A stretch of 27,366 nucleotides of DNA, from NCBI GenBank assembly GCA_964462295.1, contig CAYWXH010000018.1:1-27366 (forward strand). The letters run 5' to 3'. Shown here one piece after another: positions 15,926 through 23,393 of the stretch. The stretch's first letter is position 1; each line of letters starts with the position of its first letter. This DNA is from JALVIU01 sp964462295 (GTDB taxonomy: Bacteria > Atribacterota > JALVIU01). The notes under the pieces are model-generated. The model ran no database searches. It was not told the origin of the DNA and saw only the letters and a list, made by a program, of their open reading frames with translations. The translations under genes and the position numbers were made by a program.

Positions 15926-16709
15926 ATTGATAATAATATTTTTATTTTCACTTTTTTTGATCTCCTGTCCTGCTTTTGGACTTGATTCTTTCTACCCTAA
16001 GGGGAATGTAGGGTTTAGTTTTGGGTATGGAATAGGAGAAAATTTTGAGGTTGTGGATAGATTAGAATTTGGGATAGGATTAGCGAAGGATTTCTCTCTA
16101 AATATAAGTAAATATGGAACAGATATAGATGTAGGATTTTTATATAACCTTGGTTTTCCTTTCAAACAAAAGGGTATAGCCTCATGGTATGGTAAGGAGA
16201 ATCATAAAAAGCTTACAGCAAGTGGTGAACCTTATAATATGTATGCCTATACAGCTGCTCATAAAACTTTACCCTTTGGCACCATAGTAAGGGTTACTAA
16301 TTTAAAGAATGGAAAAAGTGTAATCGTAAGAATAAATGACAGAGGGCCTTTTGTAAAAGGAAGAATTATTGACCTTTCATATGCAAGTGCAAAGAAAATA
16401 GGACTTGTAGAGAAAGGTACTGCCCCTGTCTCCATTGAAGTACTAGATGTCTCTGGACTTTCTTTGGGTATTGGATATGGGATAAGTCCATATGCCAATA
16501 GCGAGCTCCACATTGGAGGTGTATTTGAATTCCCTCTTGTAAAAAATATTTCAGGTATTTTTGAGCTCCGCTATCTTCCTCTAAGTACAGAATTTCTCTA
16601 TGGAGGAGGAGTATTAATATCTATAAATCGCCCCTTAAAGATAAAGATAGGAATAGATAATAGTTTCTCCTCTTCCAACTTTTTCCTTGAAATAATGTTT
16701 AAGTTTTAA
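15909..16709 (+). CDS. RlpA-like envelope protein with DPBB domain between beta-rich segments
   Basis: An exported protein with a signal peptide of about 20-24 residues; LISC at 17-20 fits a lipobox, while AFG at 22-24 would fit signal peptidase I. Residues 88-180 form an RlpA double-psi beta-barrel domain, starting KGIASWYGKENHKKLTASG, with His118 (AAHKTLPFG) and Asp144 (INDRGPF) matching the catalytic residues of RlpA lytic transglycosylases that cut denuded peptidoglycan. No SPOR domain is present. The flanks (about 30-86 and 185-266) show alternating hydrophobic, Gly- and aromatic-rich strands, and the last residue is Phe (FFLEIMFKF), as in outer-membrane barrels. It starts inside the HD-GYP gene and ends the operon. 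Confidence 0.85.
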   Translation: MKIKNRLIIIFLFSLFLISCPAFGLDSFYPKGNVGFSFGYGIGENFEVVDRLEFGIGLAKDFSLNISKYGTDIDVGFLYNLGFPFKQKGIASWYGKENHKKLTASGEPYNMYAYTAAHKTLPFGTIVRVTNLKNGKSVIVRINDRGPFVKGRIIDLSYASAKKIGLVEKGTAPVSIEVLDVSGLSLGIGYGISPYANSELHIGGVFEFPLVKNISGIFELRYLPLSTEFLYGGGVLISINRPLKIKIGIDNSFSSSNFFLEIMFKF

Positions 16710-16717
16710 TTATCCCC

Positions 16718-16746
16718 TTGTCAAAAATCTATAATAATGATATAAT
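16718..16746 (+). promoter_or_regulatory. Promoter of the rpsF-ssb-rpsR operon
   Basis: TTGTCA at 16718-16723 and TATAAT at 16741-16746 are separated by exactly 17 bases, near consensus for the vegetative sigma factor. The predicted start, about 16753, coincides with the first base of the leader hairpin structure. No terminator separates it from rlpA, so readthrough from the upstream operon is possible. Confidence 0.82.
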
Positions 16747-16752
16747 TTGTAA

Positions 16753-16791
16753 GTCTTGCCATCCTTGCCCTCTTTGAGGGCCGATAGAGAC
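16753..16791 (+). ncRNA. Candidate S6:S18-binding autoregulatory leader RNA
   Basis: The 5' leader between promoter and rpsF folds into an outer helix (GTCTT 16753-16757 with GAGAC 16787-16791) and an apical hairpin (CCCTC 16768-16772, TTT loop, GAGGG 16776-16780). The 3' side of the internal loop carries CCG at 16781-16783. A hairpin with a CCG trinucleotide in an asymmetric loop is the published hallmark of the rpsF leader bound by the S6:S18 complex, which mimics the 16S rRNA site. The genes directly downstream encode S6 and S18. The fold was drawn by eye and not scored. Confidence 0.55.
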
Positions 16792-16808
16792 CATAAGGAG
16801 GTGAAAAA

Positions 16809-17096
16809 GTGATTAGAAAATACGAATTGATGGCAATATTTATACCTGAATTGGAAGAAGATGCTGTGGAGAAGGAGATCGAAAAGCTCAAAGATCTTAT
16901 TTCTTCCAAAGGTGGAGAGGTAGAAAAAGTAGATAATTGGGGAAAACGTAGGCTTGCCTATGAGATTAAGAAGAAAAAAGAAGGCATTTATGTGGTAATT
17001 AATTTTTCTCTTCCACCTAATGAGGTATTAAATATTAAGAGTGTATTAAAATTAGATGAGAATATTTTAAGATTTATGATTATTAAAGAAGAATAG
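16809..17096 (+). CDS. rpsF: 30S ribosomal protein S6
   Basis: S6 pairs with S18 on the platform of the 30S subunit. The 95-residue protein shows the family pattern throughout: RKYELMAIFIPELEEDAVEKEIEKLKDLI, WGKRRLAYEIKKKKEGIYVVINF and a C-terminal DENILRFMIIKEE. No long acidic or poly-Glu tail is present. The start is GTG at 16809, with the very strong site AAGGAGGTG a few bases upstream. It is the first gene of the rpsF-ssb-rpsR operon. Confidence 0.97.
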   Translation: MIRKYELMAIFIPELEEDAVEKEIEKLKDLISSKGGEVEKVDNWGKRRLAYEIKKKKEGIYVVINFSLPPNEVLNIKSVLKLDENILRFMIIKEE

Positions 17097-17108
17097 GTAG
17101 GTATACTT

Positions 17109-17483
17109 GTGAAGGGTCCTTTTCTCAATAAAGTTTTGTTTGTAGGTTTGGTAGCTTTCCCCCCTGAACTAAAATATACTTTAAATGGTGTATCTGTATT
17201 AACTTTCCAGATAAAAATAAAAAGGCATATAGGACACAAAACGGAGGGCAAGACAGGGGAAGTATATGATTATTTTACAATAATTGCATGGAGAGAACTT
17301 GCAGAAGAAATGGCAAATGTTTTAAAAAAAGATGACCTTGTTTATGTAGAAGGGCGGATGAGGATACGTACTTATGAGAAAAGGTCTGGAGAGCGAAAGA
17401 GTATACTTGAGATCATAGCTAATGAAATATATCTTTTAAATCCAGAGAATATGAATAAGGAGGGATTAGATGGCACCAGCTAA
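17109..17483 (+). CDS. ssb: Single-stranded DNA-binding protein without an acidic C-terminal tail
   Basis: The bacterial SSB OB-fold is clear: N-K-V-x-F-V-G at the start, KYTLNGVSVLTFQIKIKR, YDYFTIIAWRELAEEMANVLKKDDLVYVEGRMRIRTYE and KSILEIIANEIYLL. The location between rpsF and rpsR is the conserved one. At 124 residues it is short: after the OB domain only about 14 residues follow, ending NKEGLDGTS, with none of the D-D-x-I/L-P-F tip that SSB normally uses to recruit replication and repair partners. The stop is real rather than a frameshift, because rpsR begins at 17470 inside its end. GTG start at 17109. Confidence 0.92.
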   Translation: MKGPFLNKVLFVGLVAFPPELKYTLNGVSVLTFQIKIKRHIGHKTEGKTGEVYDYFTIIAWRELAEEMANVLKKDDLVYVEGRMRIRTYEKRSGERKSILEIIANEIYLLNPENMNKEGLDGTS

Positions 17484-17712
17484 AAAAAGAGATTTCAGAT
17501 TTAGAAGACCTCGCAAAAAGGTTTGTAATTTTTGTGCAGATAAAATAAAGATAGACTATAAAGATGTAAATAGATTAAAGAAATTTATAAGTGATAGGGG
17601 TAAAATTTTACCAAGAAGAACTACAGGAACATGTGCTAAACACCAAAGAGAGCTGACAATTGCTATAAAAAGGGCAAGGGAGATGGCCCTTCTTCCTTTT
17701 GTAGTAGATTAA
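17470..17712 (+). CDS. rpsR: 30S ribosomal protein S18, zinc-binding (C+) form
   Basis: S18 binds S6 on the 30S platform. The 80-residue sequence carries the core RLKKFISDRGKILPRRTTGTCAKHQRELTIAIKRAREMALLPF. Cys19-x2-Cys22 together with Cys55-x2-His58 would form a zinc site, the C+ version of S18. ATG at 17470 has AAGGAGGG upstream and lies within the ssb end (14-base overlap). An intrinsic terminator follows 11 bases after the stop. Confidence 0.97.
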   Translation: MAPAKKRDFRFRRPRKKVCNFCADKIKIDYKDVNRLKKFISDRGKILPRRTTGTCAKHQRELTIAIKRAREMALLPFVVD

Positions 17713-17723
17713 ATATGGAGCTT

Positions 17724-17759
17724 CAATATCCTGGCTTTGTGCCAGGGTATTGATTTTTT
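17724..17759 (+). terminator. Intrinsic terminator after rpsR
   Basis: CAATATCCTGGC (17724-17735) pairs with GCCAGGGTATTG (17741-17752) over 12 base pairs with one T-G wobble and a five-base loop TTTGT. A run of six T follows at 17754-17759. This is a textbook Rho-independent terminator on the + strand. It ends only 8 bases before the next start codon. Confidence 0.93.
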
Positions 17760-17767
17760 GATAAACT

Positions 17768-18733
17768 ATGCGAGTATTTTCCACAAAAAAAATTGTAGAG
17801 GGATCAATCCTTTCTGCACTATTTTTTATATTATCCCTTTCCAGTATATATCTACCTTTAGTAGGTATATTTTTATCTTTTTTATCACCACTTCCCATAC
17901 TTATCTTAACTATAAGACAGGGACTTAAAATATCTTTTTTTTCTACAATAATAGGTGCATTACTGATTGCACTTTTTTCTAATTTTTTTCAAGGAATTTT
18001 TGTATTTTTTCAATTTGGCATATTAGGGATGGTACTGGGATATACTATTTTAAAAGGATTTGATATATATAAAATCTTTATTATAGGGGTTATAGTGTCT
18101 CTAATATCTAAAGGTATTATAATCGTACTTGGAATGTGGATAACAGGGATTAATCCCCTTACAATTAATCTCTCTTCTATGGAGAAGAGTCTTTCGAGTG
18201 CTTTTAAGATGTACTCTAAAATGGGTATCCCTGAGGAGAGTTTGAAAAATATTGAATCTTCTTTTAAACAGGCTTTGAAATTTGTAAAAATTGCACTCCC
18301 ATCCATATTTATTCTTGCATCAATCTTTGATGTTTTTCTAAACTATACAGTTTCCTCTATAATATTAAAGAAATTAGAATACGATGTACCAAAACTTCCT
18401 CGTTTTAGAGAACTACGAGGAAGCCTAACTTTTGCAGTAGGTTTTTTTGGAGGTATAATTCTCACTATATTTTTTTGGCATATCCCTATTTTATACAAGA
18501 TAGGGGTAAACCTTCAACTCTTTTTTACGATTATATTTTTTATCTTAGGGATTTCCCTTGTTTCATATATACTTTATAAATTTAATGTACCTAGTTATGT
18601 AAAGATTTTGATATACTTTCTTTTGATATTTCAGCCTTTATTTGCACAAATAACTCTTTGGGCTGGGTTTTTAGATGTATTTTTTGATTTTAGAGCTATT
18701 ATCGAAAACAAATTTAAAAATAAAGGGAGGTAA
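17768..18733 (+). CDS. YybS-like DUF2232 multi-pass membrane protein
   Basis: The 321-residue product is almost entirely hydrophobic, with about eight predicted membrane segments. The opening TKKIVEGSILSALFFIL and the position between rpsR and rplI match the YybS/DUF2232 family, whose genes sit here in many Firmicutes; the fold resembles ECF-transporter S components, and the biochemical role is unknown. ATG at 17768 has no visible Shine-Dalgarno sequence and starts just after the T-run of the rpsR terminator. It is followed after 4 bases by rplI, whose ribosome binding site GGGAGG overlaps the yybS end. Confidence 0.85.
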   Translation: MRVFSTKKIVEGSILSALFFILSLSSIYLPLVGIFLSFLSPLPILILTIRQGLKISFFSTIIGALLIALFSNFFQGIFVFFQFGILGMVLGYTILKGFDIYKIFIIGVIVSLISKGIIIVLGMWITGINPLTINLSSMEKSLSSAFKMYSKMGIPEESLKNIESSFKQALKFVKIALPSIFILASIFDVFLNYTVSSIILKKLEYDVPKLPRFRELRGSLTFAVGFFGGIILTIFFWHIPILYKIGVNLQLFFTIIFFILGISLVSYILYKFNVPSYVKILIYFLLIFQPLFAQITLWAGFLDVFFDFRAIIENKFKNKGR

Positions 18734-18737
18734 AGAT

Positions 18738-19208
18738 ATGAGAGTAGTTCTTATGAAGGATGTAGAAAAATTAGGCAAAGAAGGAGATGTGATTGAGGTA
18801 AAGCCAGGTTATGCAAGAAATTACCTCTTACCAAAGAAACTTGCTGTTGAAGCAACCCCTGCAAACTTAAAATTGGCAGAAAAGAAAAGAGCAGAAAGAT
18901 TAAAGAGAGAACAAGAGAAAATAAATCAGATGAAATCTTTGGCAGAAAAATTAAATGAGGTAAAACTTACATTTTATAAAAAGGCAGGAGAAAAAAACAG
19001 ACTTTTTGGTTCCGTAACTTCAAAGGATATAGTAGAAGCACTTCAGAATATTTACAATATTGAACTTGATAAGAAAAATATACACCTTGAGCATCCTATA
19101 AAAGAATTGGGAAAGTTTGAGGTAGAAGTTCATTTATATGAAGATATAAATACTAAAATAATAGTTGAAGTTGAACCTTTAAAAGAAGAGGAGACTAAAG
19201 AGAAATAG
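18738..19208 (+). CDS. rplI: 50S ribosomal protein L9
   Basis: L9 is a two-domain 50S protein with an N-terminal rRNA-binding domain, a long connecting helix and a C-terminal domain. The N-terminus MRVVLMKDVEKLGKEGDVIEVKPGYARNYLLP is the family signature. The connecting helix is about residues 45-75 (Lys/Glu rich), and the C-terminal domain includes AGEKNRLFGSVTSKDI. The reading frame is open upstream to 18675, but ATG at 18738 with GGGAGG 7 bases before it is the correct start. The product is 156 residues. Confidence 0.97.
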   Translation: MRVVLMKDVEKLGKEGDVIEVKPGYARNYLLPKKLAVEATPANLKLAEKKRAERLKREQEKINQMKSLAEKLNEVKLTFYKKAGEKNRLFGSVTSKDIVEALQNIYNIELDKKNIHLEHPIKELGKFEVEVHLYEDINTKIIVEVEPLKEEETKEK

Positions 19209-19210
19209 AT

Positions 19211-20575
19211 ATGTTTCCTGAGAGAGTCCCCCCCCAAAGTATAGAGGCAGAACAGGCAACACTTGGGGCATTGCTAATAAGCAAAGAAGCGGTCTATGAA
19301 GTAGTAGATATCCTTTTCCCTGAAGATTTTTATAGGGAGGCACATAAGAAAATTTATAGTGCTATACTCGACCTCTTTAGAGAGGATAAGGCCATAGATC
19401 TTATAACTGTCTCAGAAAAGTTAAAAGAATATAAATTGTTAGATGAGGTAGGGGGGATTCCTTATCTTGCAGAACTTGTAAATAGTGTTCCCAGTGCAAG
19501 CAATGTTATTTATTATGCTAAGGTAGTTGAAAAAAAAGCAATTCTAAGGAGTCTTATTCAATCGGCAACAAATATTATATCTATGTCTTATGAAGAGACA
19601 GAAGATGTGATGGATATCTTAGACAAGGCTGAACGAAGTATCTTTGAAGTATCAGAGAAAAGAAGCAGAGGTTACATCCTAAGTTTAAAAGACCTTGTCT
19701 CTAAAACTGTTGAAGAATTGGAAACAGGCTACAATACAGGAGAGATAGTTACAGGTCTTCCTACTGGATTTGCCCGGTTTGATGAGATGACCACAGGGTT
19801 TCATCCTTCAGATCTTGTTATTATCGCTGGCAGACCTGGTATAGGTAAAACCGCTTTCACCCTAAATATTGCTCAATATTTAGGAGTTATAAAGAAAAAA
19901 CCGGTACTTTTTTTCAGTCTTGAGATGTCAAAAGAGCAAATAGTAGAGCGAATGCTTTGTGCAGAAGCCCGCATAAATGCCCAGAGATTACGACAGAGAC
20001 ACTTAATTGAATCAGATTGGCCAAAACTTACTATGGCAGCTGGGAGATTGGCAGATGCGCCTATTTATATTGATGATACCCCGGGACTGTCTGTTTTAGA
20101 GATTAAGGTAAAATCAAGAAGGGCAAAGATGAGATATGGAATAGAGGCAATATTTATAGATTATCTTCAACTTATGAGCTCAGGGAACAAGCGAAAAGAA
20201 AACAGACAGCAAGAAATTTCAGAAATTTCTCGATCCCTAAAATCTCTGGCAAGAGAGTTAAATATCCCGGTAATTGCAGCATCCCAATTGAGTAGGGCAG
20301 TAGAATCTAGGGAAAACAAACGACCACAGCTTTCCGATCTAAGAGAGAGTGGAGCTATAGAGCAGGATGCCGATTTGGTAGTATTTATATATAGACAGGC
20401 ATATTATGATAAATTAAAAGGAAAAAATAGAGAAGATATAGGAAATGAAGGAAATAATGTAGCAGAGATTATAATTGGTAAACAGAGAAATGGACCTATA
20501 GGCACTATAAAGCTTAATTTCAGGGAAACTTATGGAAGATTTGAAAACTTAACAGCTATAGTTCCCGATGAGTAA
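19211..20575 (+). CDS. dnaB: Replicative DNA helicase DnaB
   Basis: DnaB is the hexameric 5'-3' helicase of the replication fork. The N-terminal domain (PPQSIEAEQATLGALL, about 7-110) is followed by a linker, then the RecA-like motor with Walker A GRPGIGKT (207-214), FFSLEMSKEQ (H1a/2), Walker B IEAIFIDYLQLM (about 305-316) and the H3/H4 segments SQLSRAVE and LRESGAIEQDADLV. The 454-residue length is typical and no intein is present. It starts 2 bases after rplI and overlaps the next gene by 8 bases. The ribosome binding site is weak, so coupling to rplI is likely. Confidence 0.98.
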   Translation: MFPERVPPQSIEAEQATLGALLISKEAVYEVVDILFPEDFYREAHKKIYSAILDLFREDKAIDLITVSEKLKEYKLLDEVGGIPYLAELVNSVPSASNVIYYAKVVEKKAILRSLIQSATNIISMSYEETEDVMDILDKAERSIFEVSEKRSRGYILSLKDLVSKTVEELETGYNTGEIVTGLPTGFARFDEMTTGFHPSDLVIIAGRPGIGKTAFTLNIAQYLGVIKKKPVLFFSLEMSKEQIVERMLCAEARINAQRLRQRHLIESDWPKLTMAAGRLADAPIYIDDTPGLSVLEIKVKSRRAKMRYGIEAIFIDYLQLMSSGNKRKENRQQEISEISRSLKSLARELNIPVIAASQLSRAVESRENKRPQLSDLRESGAIEQDADLVVFIYRQAYYDKLKGKNREDIGNEGNNVAEIIIGKQRNGPIGTIKLNFRETYGRFENLTAIVPDE

Positions 20576-21611
20576 TAGGAACCCTATAATGATATTTTTA
20601 CTTTCTTTTGGAATTTCTTTCTTTATATCATATTTGCTAATTCCTTTTATTCAACGATTTGGGATACGTACCAATATTTTTGCTTATCCTAATGAAAGAA
20701 GCGCCCATGAAAGACCTATTCCTACTATAGGTGGTATGGTCTTTTTTATAAGTCTTTTATTCTCTATATTTCTTTTTGGAAATATCCCTTTTCAAAAACC
20801 CTTCCTTGTTTCCTCATTGATCATTTTTACAATAGGTCTTATAGATGATAGTACAGATTTAGAACCTATCTTCAAACTCTTTGGTCAATTTGTTGGAACA
20901 AGTATATTCTTTCTTTATTTTTTATTAGAAAAAACGGTAAACTTTTCTATTGTCAATGTTTTTATATACATATTTTTATATATTTTTGTCTTGGGTATCA
21001 TAAATGCCATAAATTTAATAGATGGATTGGACGGTCTTGCGGGTGGTATATTTATTATAAGTTCTCTGGAGTTTCTATTTTTGTTGTATAGATACTCTTT
21101 TGATTTATCACTCATTATCTTTTCACTCCTCGGGAGTGTTTTGGCTTTTTTGTTTTTCAATTTTTATCCTGCCTATATATTTATGGGAGACACAGGAAGT
21201 AATTTATTAGGCTTTTCTCTTGGAATATTTTCTTTGTATACAGTCTTTTTTTATGGTTTTTTTCCTGGGATATGTTATTCATTTATTATTTTATCTTTAC
21301 CAATATTGGATACCTCTTTTGCTATTCTAAGACGACTAATGAAAGGTCAACATATCTTTAGTGCAGATAAAGCTCATATTCATCATATGCTTATTAATAT
21401 AGGTTTTCCTCATCCAAAAGCTGTATTGTCTATGTGGTTTATTTCTTCACTTTCTATTATTCCACTTATTATTGTAATACATACAAATAATGTTTTTTTT
21501 CAGATAGGTATAACCTTTATATATTATATTTTTTTGATTTGGGGTATAATATATTTACATATGAAAAATAGGATATTTCAGGAAAATAAGGGGGGAGATA
21601 ATGATGTATAG
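20568..21611 (+). CDS. Undecaprenyl-phosphate sugar-1-phosphate transferase (WecA/TagO/MraY family)
   Basis: An integral membrane enzyme that transfers a UDP-sugar phosphate to undecaprenyl phosphate, the first lipid-linked step of a cell-surface glycan. About ten or eleven hydrophobic segments carry the family motifs: LIDDSTDL (Asp93-Asp94), NAINLIDGLDGLAGG (149-160), FMGDTGSNLLGF (206-217) and the HIHH loop (about 270-275). The HIHH rather than the MraY-type HHH(F/Y)E pattern and the 347-residue length favour the WecA/TagO GlcNAc-1-P branch over peptidoglycan MraY. It starts inside dnaB. Confidence 0.88.
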   Translation: MSNRNPIMIFLLSFGISFFISYLLIPFIQRFGIRTNIFAYPNERSAHERPIPTIGGMVFFISLLFSIFLFGNIPFQKPFLVSSLIIFTIGLIDDSTDLEPIFKLFGQFVGTSIFFLYFLLEKTVNFSIVNVFIYIFLYIFVLGIINAINLIDGLDGLAGGIFIISSLEFLFLLYRYSFDLSLIIFSLLGSVLAFLFFNFYPAYIFMGDTGSNLLGFSLGIFSLYTVFFYGFFPGICYSFIILSLPILDTSFAILRRLMKGQHIFSADKAHIHHMLINIGFPHPKAVLSMWFISSLSIIPLIIVIHTNNVFFQIGITFIYYIFLIWGIIYLHMKNRIFQENKGGDNDV

Positions 21612-22764
21612 GTTTTATAGGGTTTTCTTTATTATATTAGTTTTTTTGATGTTTGAAAGTGGATTAGTTTTTGCAATTTCGTTATCCCCAGATGGGTCTT
21701 TGGCTGATTGGAAAAAGATAGAGCCTATTGAGCTTTCCAAGGAGCAGTATGTAGTTTATAATAAACTCTTATGGCATGGACCAGAAGATGTAAGTGCCAA
21801 GGTATATCTTTTTAACACTAAAAGATATTTATATATTGGTATAGAAGTAATAGATAACTCTCTTGTCTTTGCAAAAGGACTTGATATAGCCTCTATTTTA
21901 AAAAGTGATCATATTGAAATATGGGTTGATACAAACCCAACTAGAAAATCAAAATATAAAATGGATCAATATGTACATCAATTTATATTTACCTTAAATG
22001 AGCAAAAGGATTGTATTGAATTGTATCCAAAAAAGATATTTGATATAAAATCCATAAGATATGCGACGAAAAGGACAAAAAATGGATATATATTTGAGGC
22101 AAGAGTTCCTGGATATATTTTAAATGCCCCTGCTAGTAAATTAAATGATATAGGTCTTTTAATAGATATAGTAGATATTGATAAAGGAGAAAAAACGCAA
22201 AAAGGAACCTTCTTCTCTATATCCCCTAAGAGAAAATGGGGAAATCCTGCAACTTTTTATAAATGGCATTTCTCTTCTGGTCCTCTTTTTACATATAAGG
22301 CATTTAATAAAGTTTCACCCCTCTCTCTCTATTATGCCAAGGAAAAATTTATAGATATTAATAATGATAATATAAAGGATATTGTCTTTTTTGTAAATTA
22401 TAGAGATAGCTCACATATCGAAATCTCCTATATATCTCCGAATTCTTTAAAAATAAGCAAAGTTTTTAAATATAAATTACCAATTACAAATATAGTTCCA
22501 AGGCTTATAGTTTATAATAAACATACTAAGTTTTTTGCCATAGAGGGAGAGACTCCATTAGGGTATCCCGTATTAGAGATTTTTAGGTGGGAAGATAATA
22601 AAAAGATATTGAAAAATGTTGGTATAATTATATCTAAAGGGATAGAAGTTTATCCTACAGTAAAAGATATAGATAATGATGGAAATAATGAAATAGTGCT
22701 CTCATATAGAGATGGAGTAAGAGTTTATAAATATAGTGATGGGAGGTTTGTGCAAACAAAGTGA
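21604..22764 (+). CDS. Secreted protein with CBM9-like domain and VCBS-like repeats
   Basis: A signal peptide of about 24 residues (cleavage near VFA-ISL) leads into a carbohydrate-binding family 9/DOMON-like beta-sandwich, seen as DGSLADWKKIEPIEL, DVSAKVYLFNTKRYLYIGIEVID and KSDHIEIWVDTNP, to about residue 225. The C-terminal half contains two Asp-rich calcium-type loops, DINNDNIKDIVF (about 250) and DIDNDGNNEIVL (about 354), like FG-GAP/VCBS propeller repeats. No catalytic domain is visible. ATG 21604 is 6 bases from GGAG; ATG 21601 is an alternative. The gene overlaps both neighbours. It may be a cell-surface sugar sensor or binding protein; the function is inferred only from domains. Confidence 0.83.
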   Translation: MYRFYRVFFIILVFLMFESGLVFAISLSPDGSLADWKKIEPIELSKEQYVVYNKLLWHGPEDVSAKVYLFNTKRYLYIGIEVIDNSLVFAKGLDIASILKSDHIEIWVDTNPTRKSKYKMDQYVHQFIFTLNEQKDCIELYPKKIFDIKSIRYATKRTKNGYIFEARVPGYILNAPASKLNDIGLLIDIVDIDKGEKTQKGTFFSISPKRKWGNPATFYKWHFSSGPLFTYKAFNKVSPLSLYYAKEKFIDINNDNIKDIVFFVNYRDSSHIEISYISPNSLKISKVFKYKLPITNIVPRLIVYNKHTKFFAIEGETPLGYPVLEIFRWEDNKKILKNVGIIISKGIEVYPTVKDIDNDGNNEIVLSYRDGVRVYKYSDGRFVQTK

Positions 22765-23369
22765 AACCTATTGTTTTAAAAATTTCTATAGAACCTAATC
22801 CAAAGGAAATCAAGGGATATTTAGGGGAAAAAAGAGGTATTACTCAAATTGATTCAAAAACAGAAGAGATTATTGAAAAGATGATAAAATTAGGTAAGGA
22901 TATTGCTATACCAATGGGTGCATACTCTATTATGAAAATTATAGAAAAAGAAGAGAATCTTATAAAGCTTGAAAAATTTGAACTTCCAGGAAGGCGTATC
23001 TCTGAGGTATTAAAAAATAGTCTTTATGTAGTACTTTTGGCAACTACGATAGGATATAAACTTGAAAAAAAAGTAGAAGAGATGGAAAGTAAAGGTATGT
23101 ATACTCAAGGACTTATTTTGGATGCAGTAGGTTCTACAATTTCTGATCAGGCCATGGATTTTCTTCATGCAAACATACGAAGTGAATTTCAGAGAAAGGG
23201 ATTTTCTCTTACGATGAGATTTAGTCCTGGGTATGGAGATCTTCCTCTTACCATTCAAAAAGACCTGGTTTATTATTCTGGAGGAGAACAATTAGGGATA
23301 GAAGTTACTCAATCTCATATGATGATCCCCCGAAAATCAGTAACAGCAATTATAGGGCTTAATAAGTAA
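22761..23369 (+). CDS. Stand-alone MetH reactivation (AdoMet-binding) domain protein
   Basis: In full-length B12-dependent methionine synthase the C-terminal domain binds S-adenosylmethionine and re-methylates inactive cob(II)alamin. Here that domain is a separate 202-residue protein. The AdoMet motif RFSPGYGDLPL is at 153-163, and the closing HMMIPRKSVTAIIGL at 186-200 is the characteristic end of the domain. Several thermophiles, including Thermotoga, have the same split. The start is GTG at 22761, in a GTGA overlap with the upstream stop. metH follows 24 bases downstream, so the two products surely act together. Confidence 0.93.
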   Translation: MKPIVLKISIEPNPKEIKGYLGEKRGITQIDSKTEEIIEKMIKLGKDIAIPMGAYSIMKIIEKEENLIKLEKFELPGRRISEVLKNSLYVVLLATTIGYKLEKKVEEMESKGMYTQGLILDAVGSTISDQAMDFLHANIRSEFQRKGFSLTMRFSPGYGDLPLTIQKDLVYYSGGEQLGIEVTQSHMMIPRKSVTAIIGLNK

Positions 23370-23393
23370 TATTTTTAGAAAGGAGTTTTGTTT

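Noticed and set aside
16730..16735. Second TATAAT as the rpsF -10 element
   Set aside because: It is only 6 bases from TTGTCA, whereas TATAAT at 16741-16746 has the ideal 17-base spacer.
17470..17483. Frameshift as the reason for the short SSB
   Set aside because: The bases after the ssb stop are intact rpsR coding sequence with its own SD, so no hidden SSB tail can be present.
18675..18737. N-terminal extension of L9 back to 18675
   Set aside because: The extension overlaps the yybS end in another frame, does not resemble L9, and the ATG at 18738 has a good SD and the exact family N-terminus.
23340..23393. SAM or cobalamin riboswitch before metH
   Set aside because: Only about 25 bases separate the two met genes and the upstream gene overlaps its neighbour; there is no room for, or trace of, a riboswitch fold.
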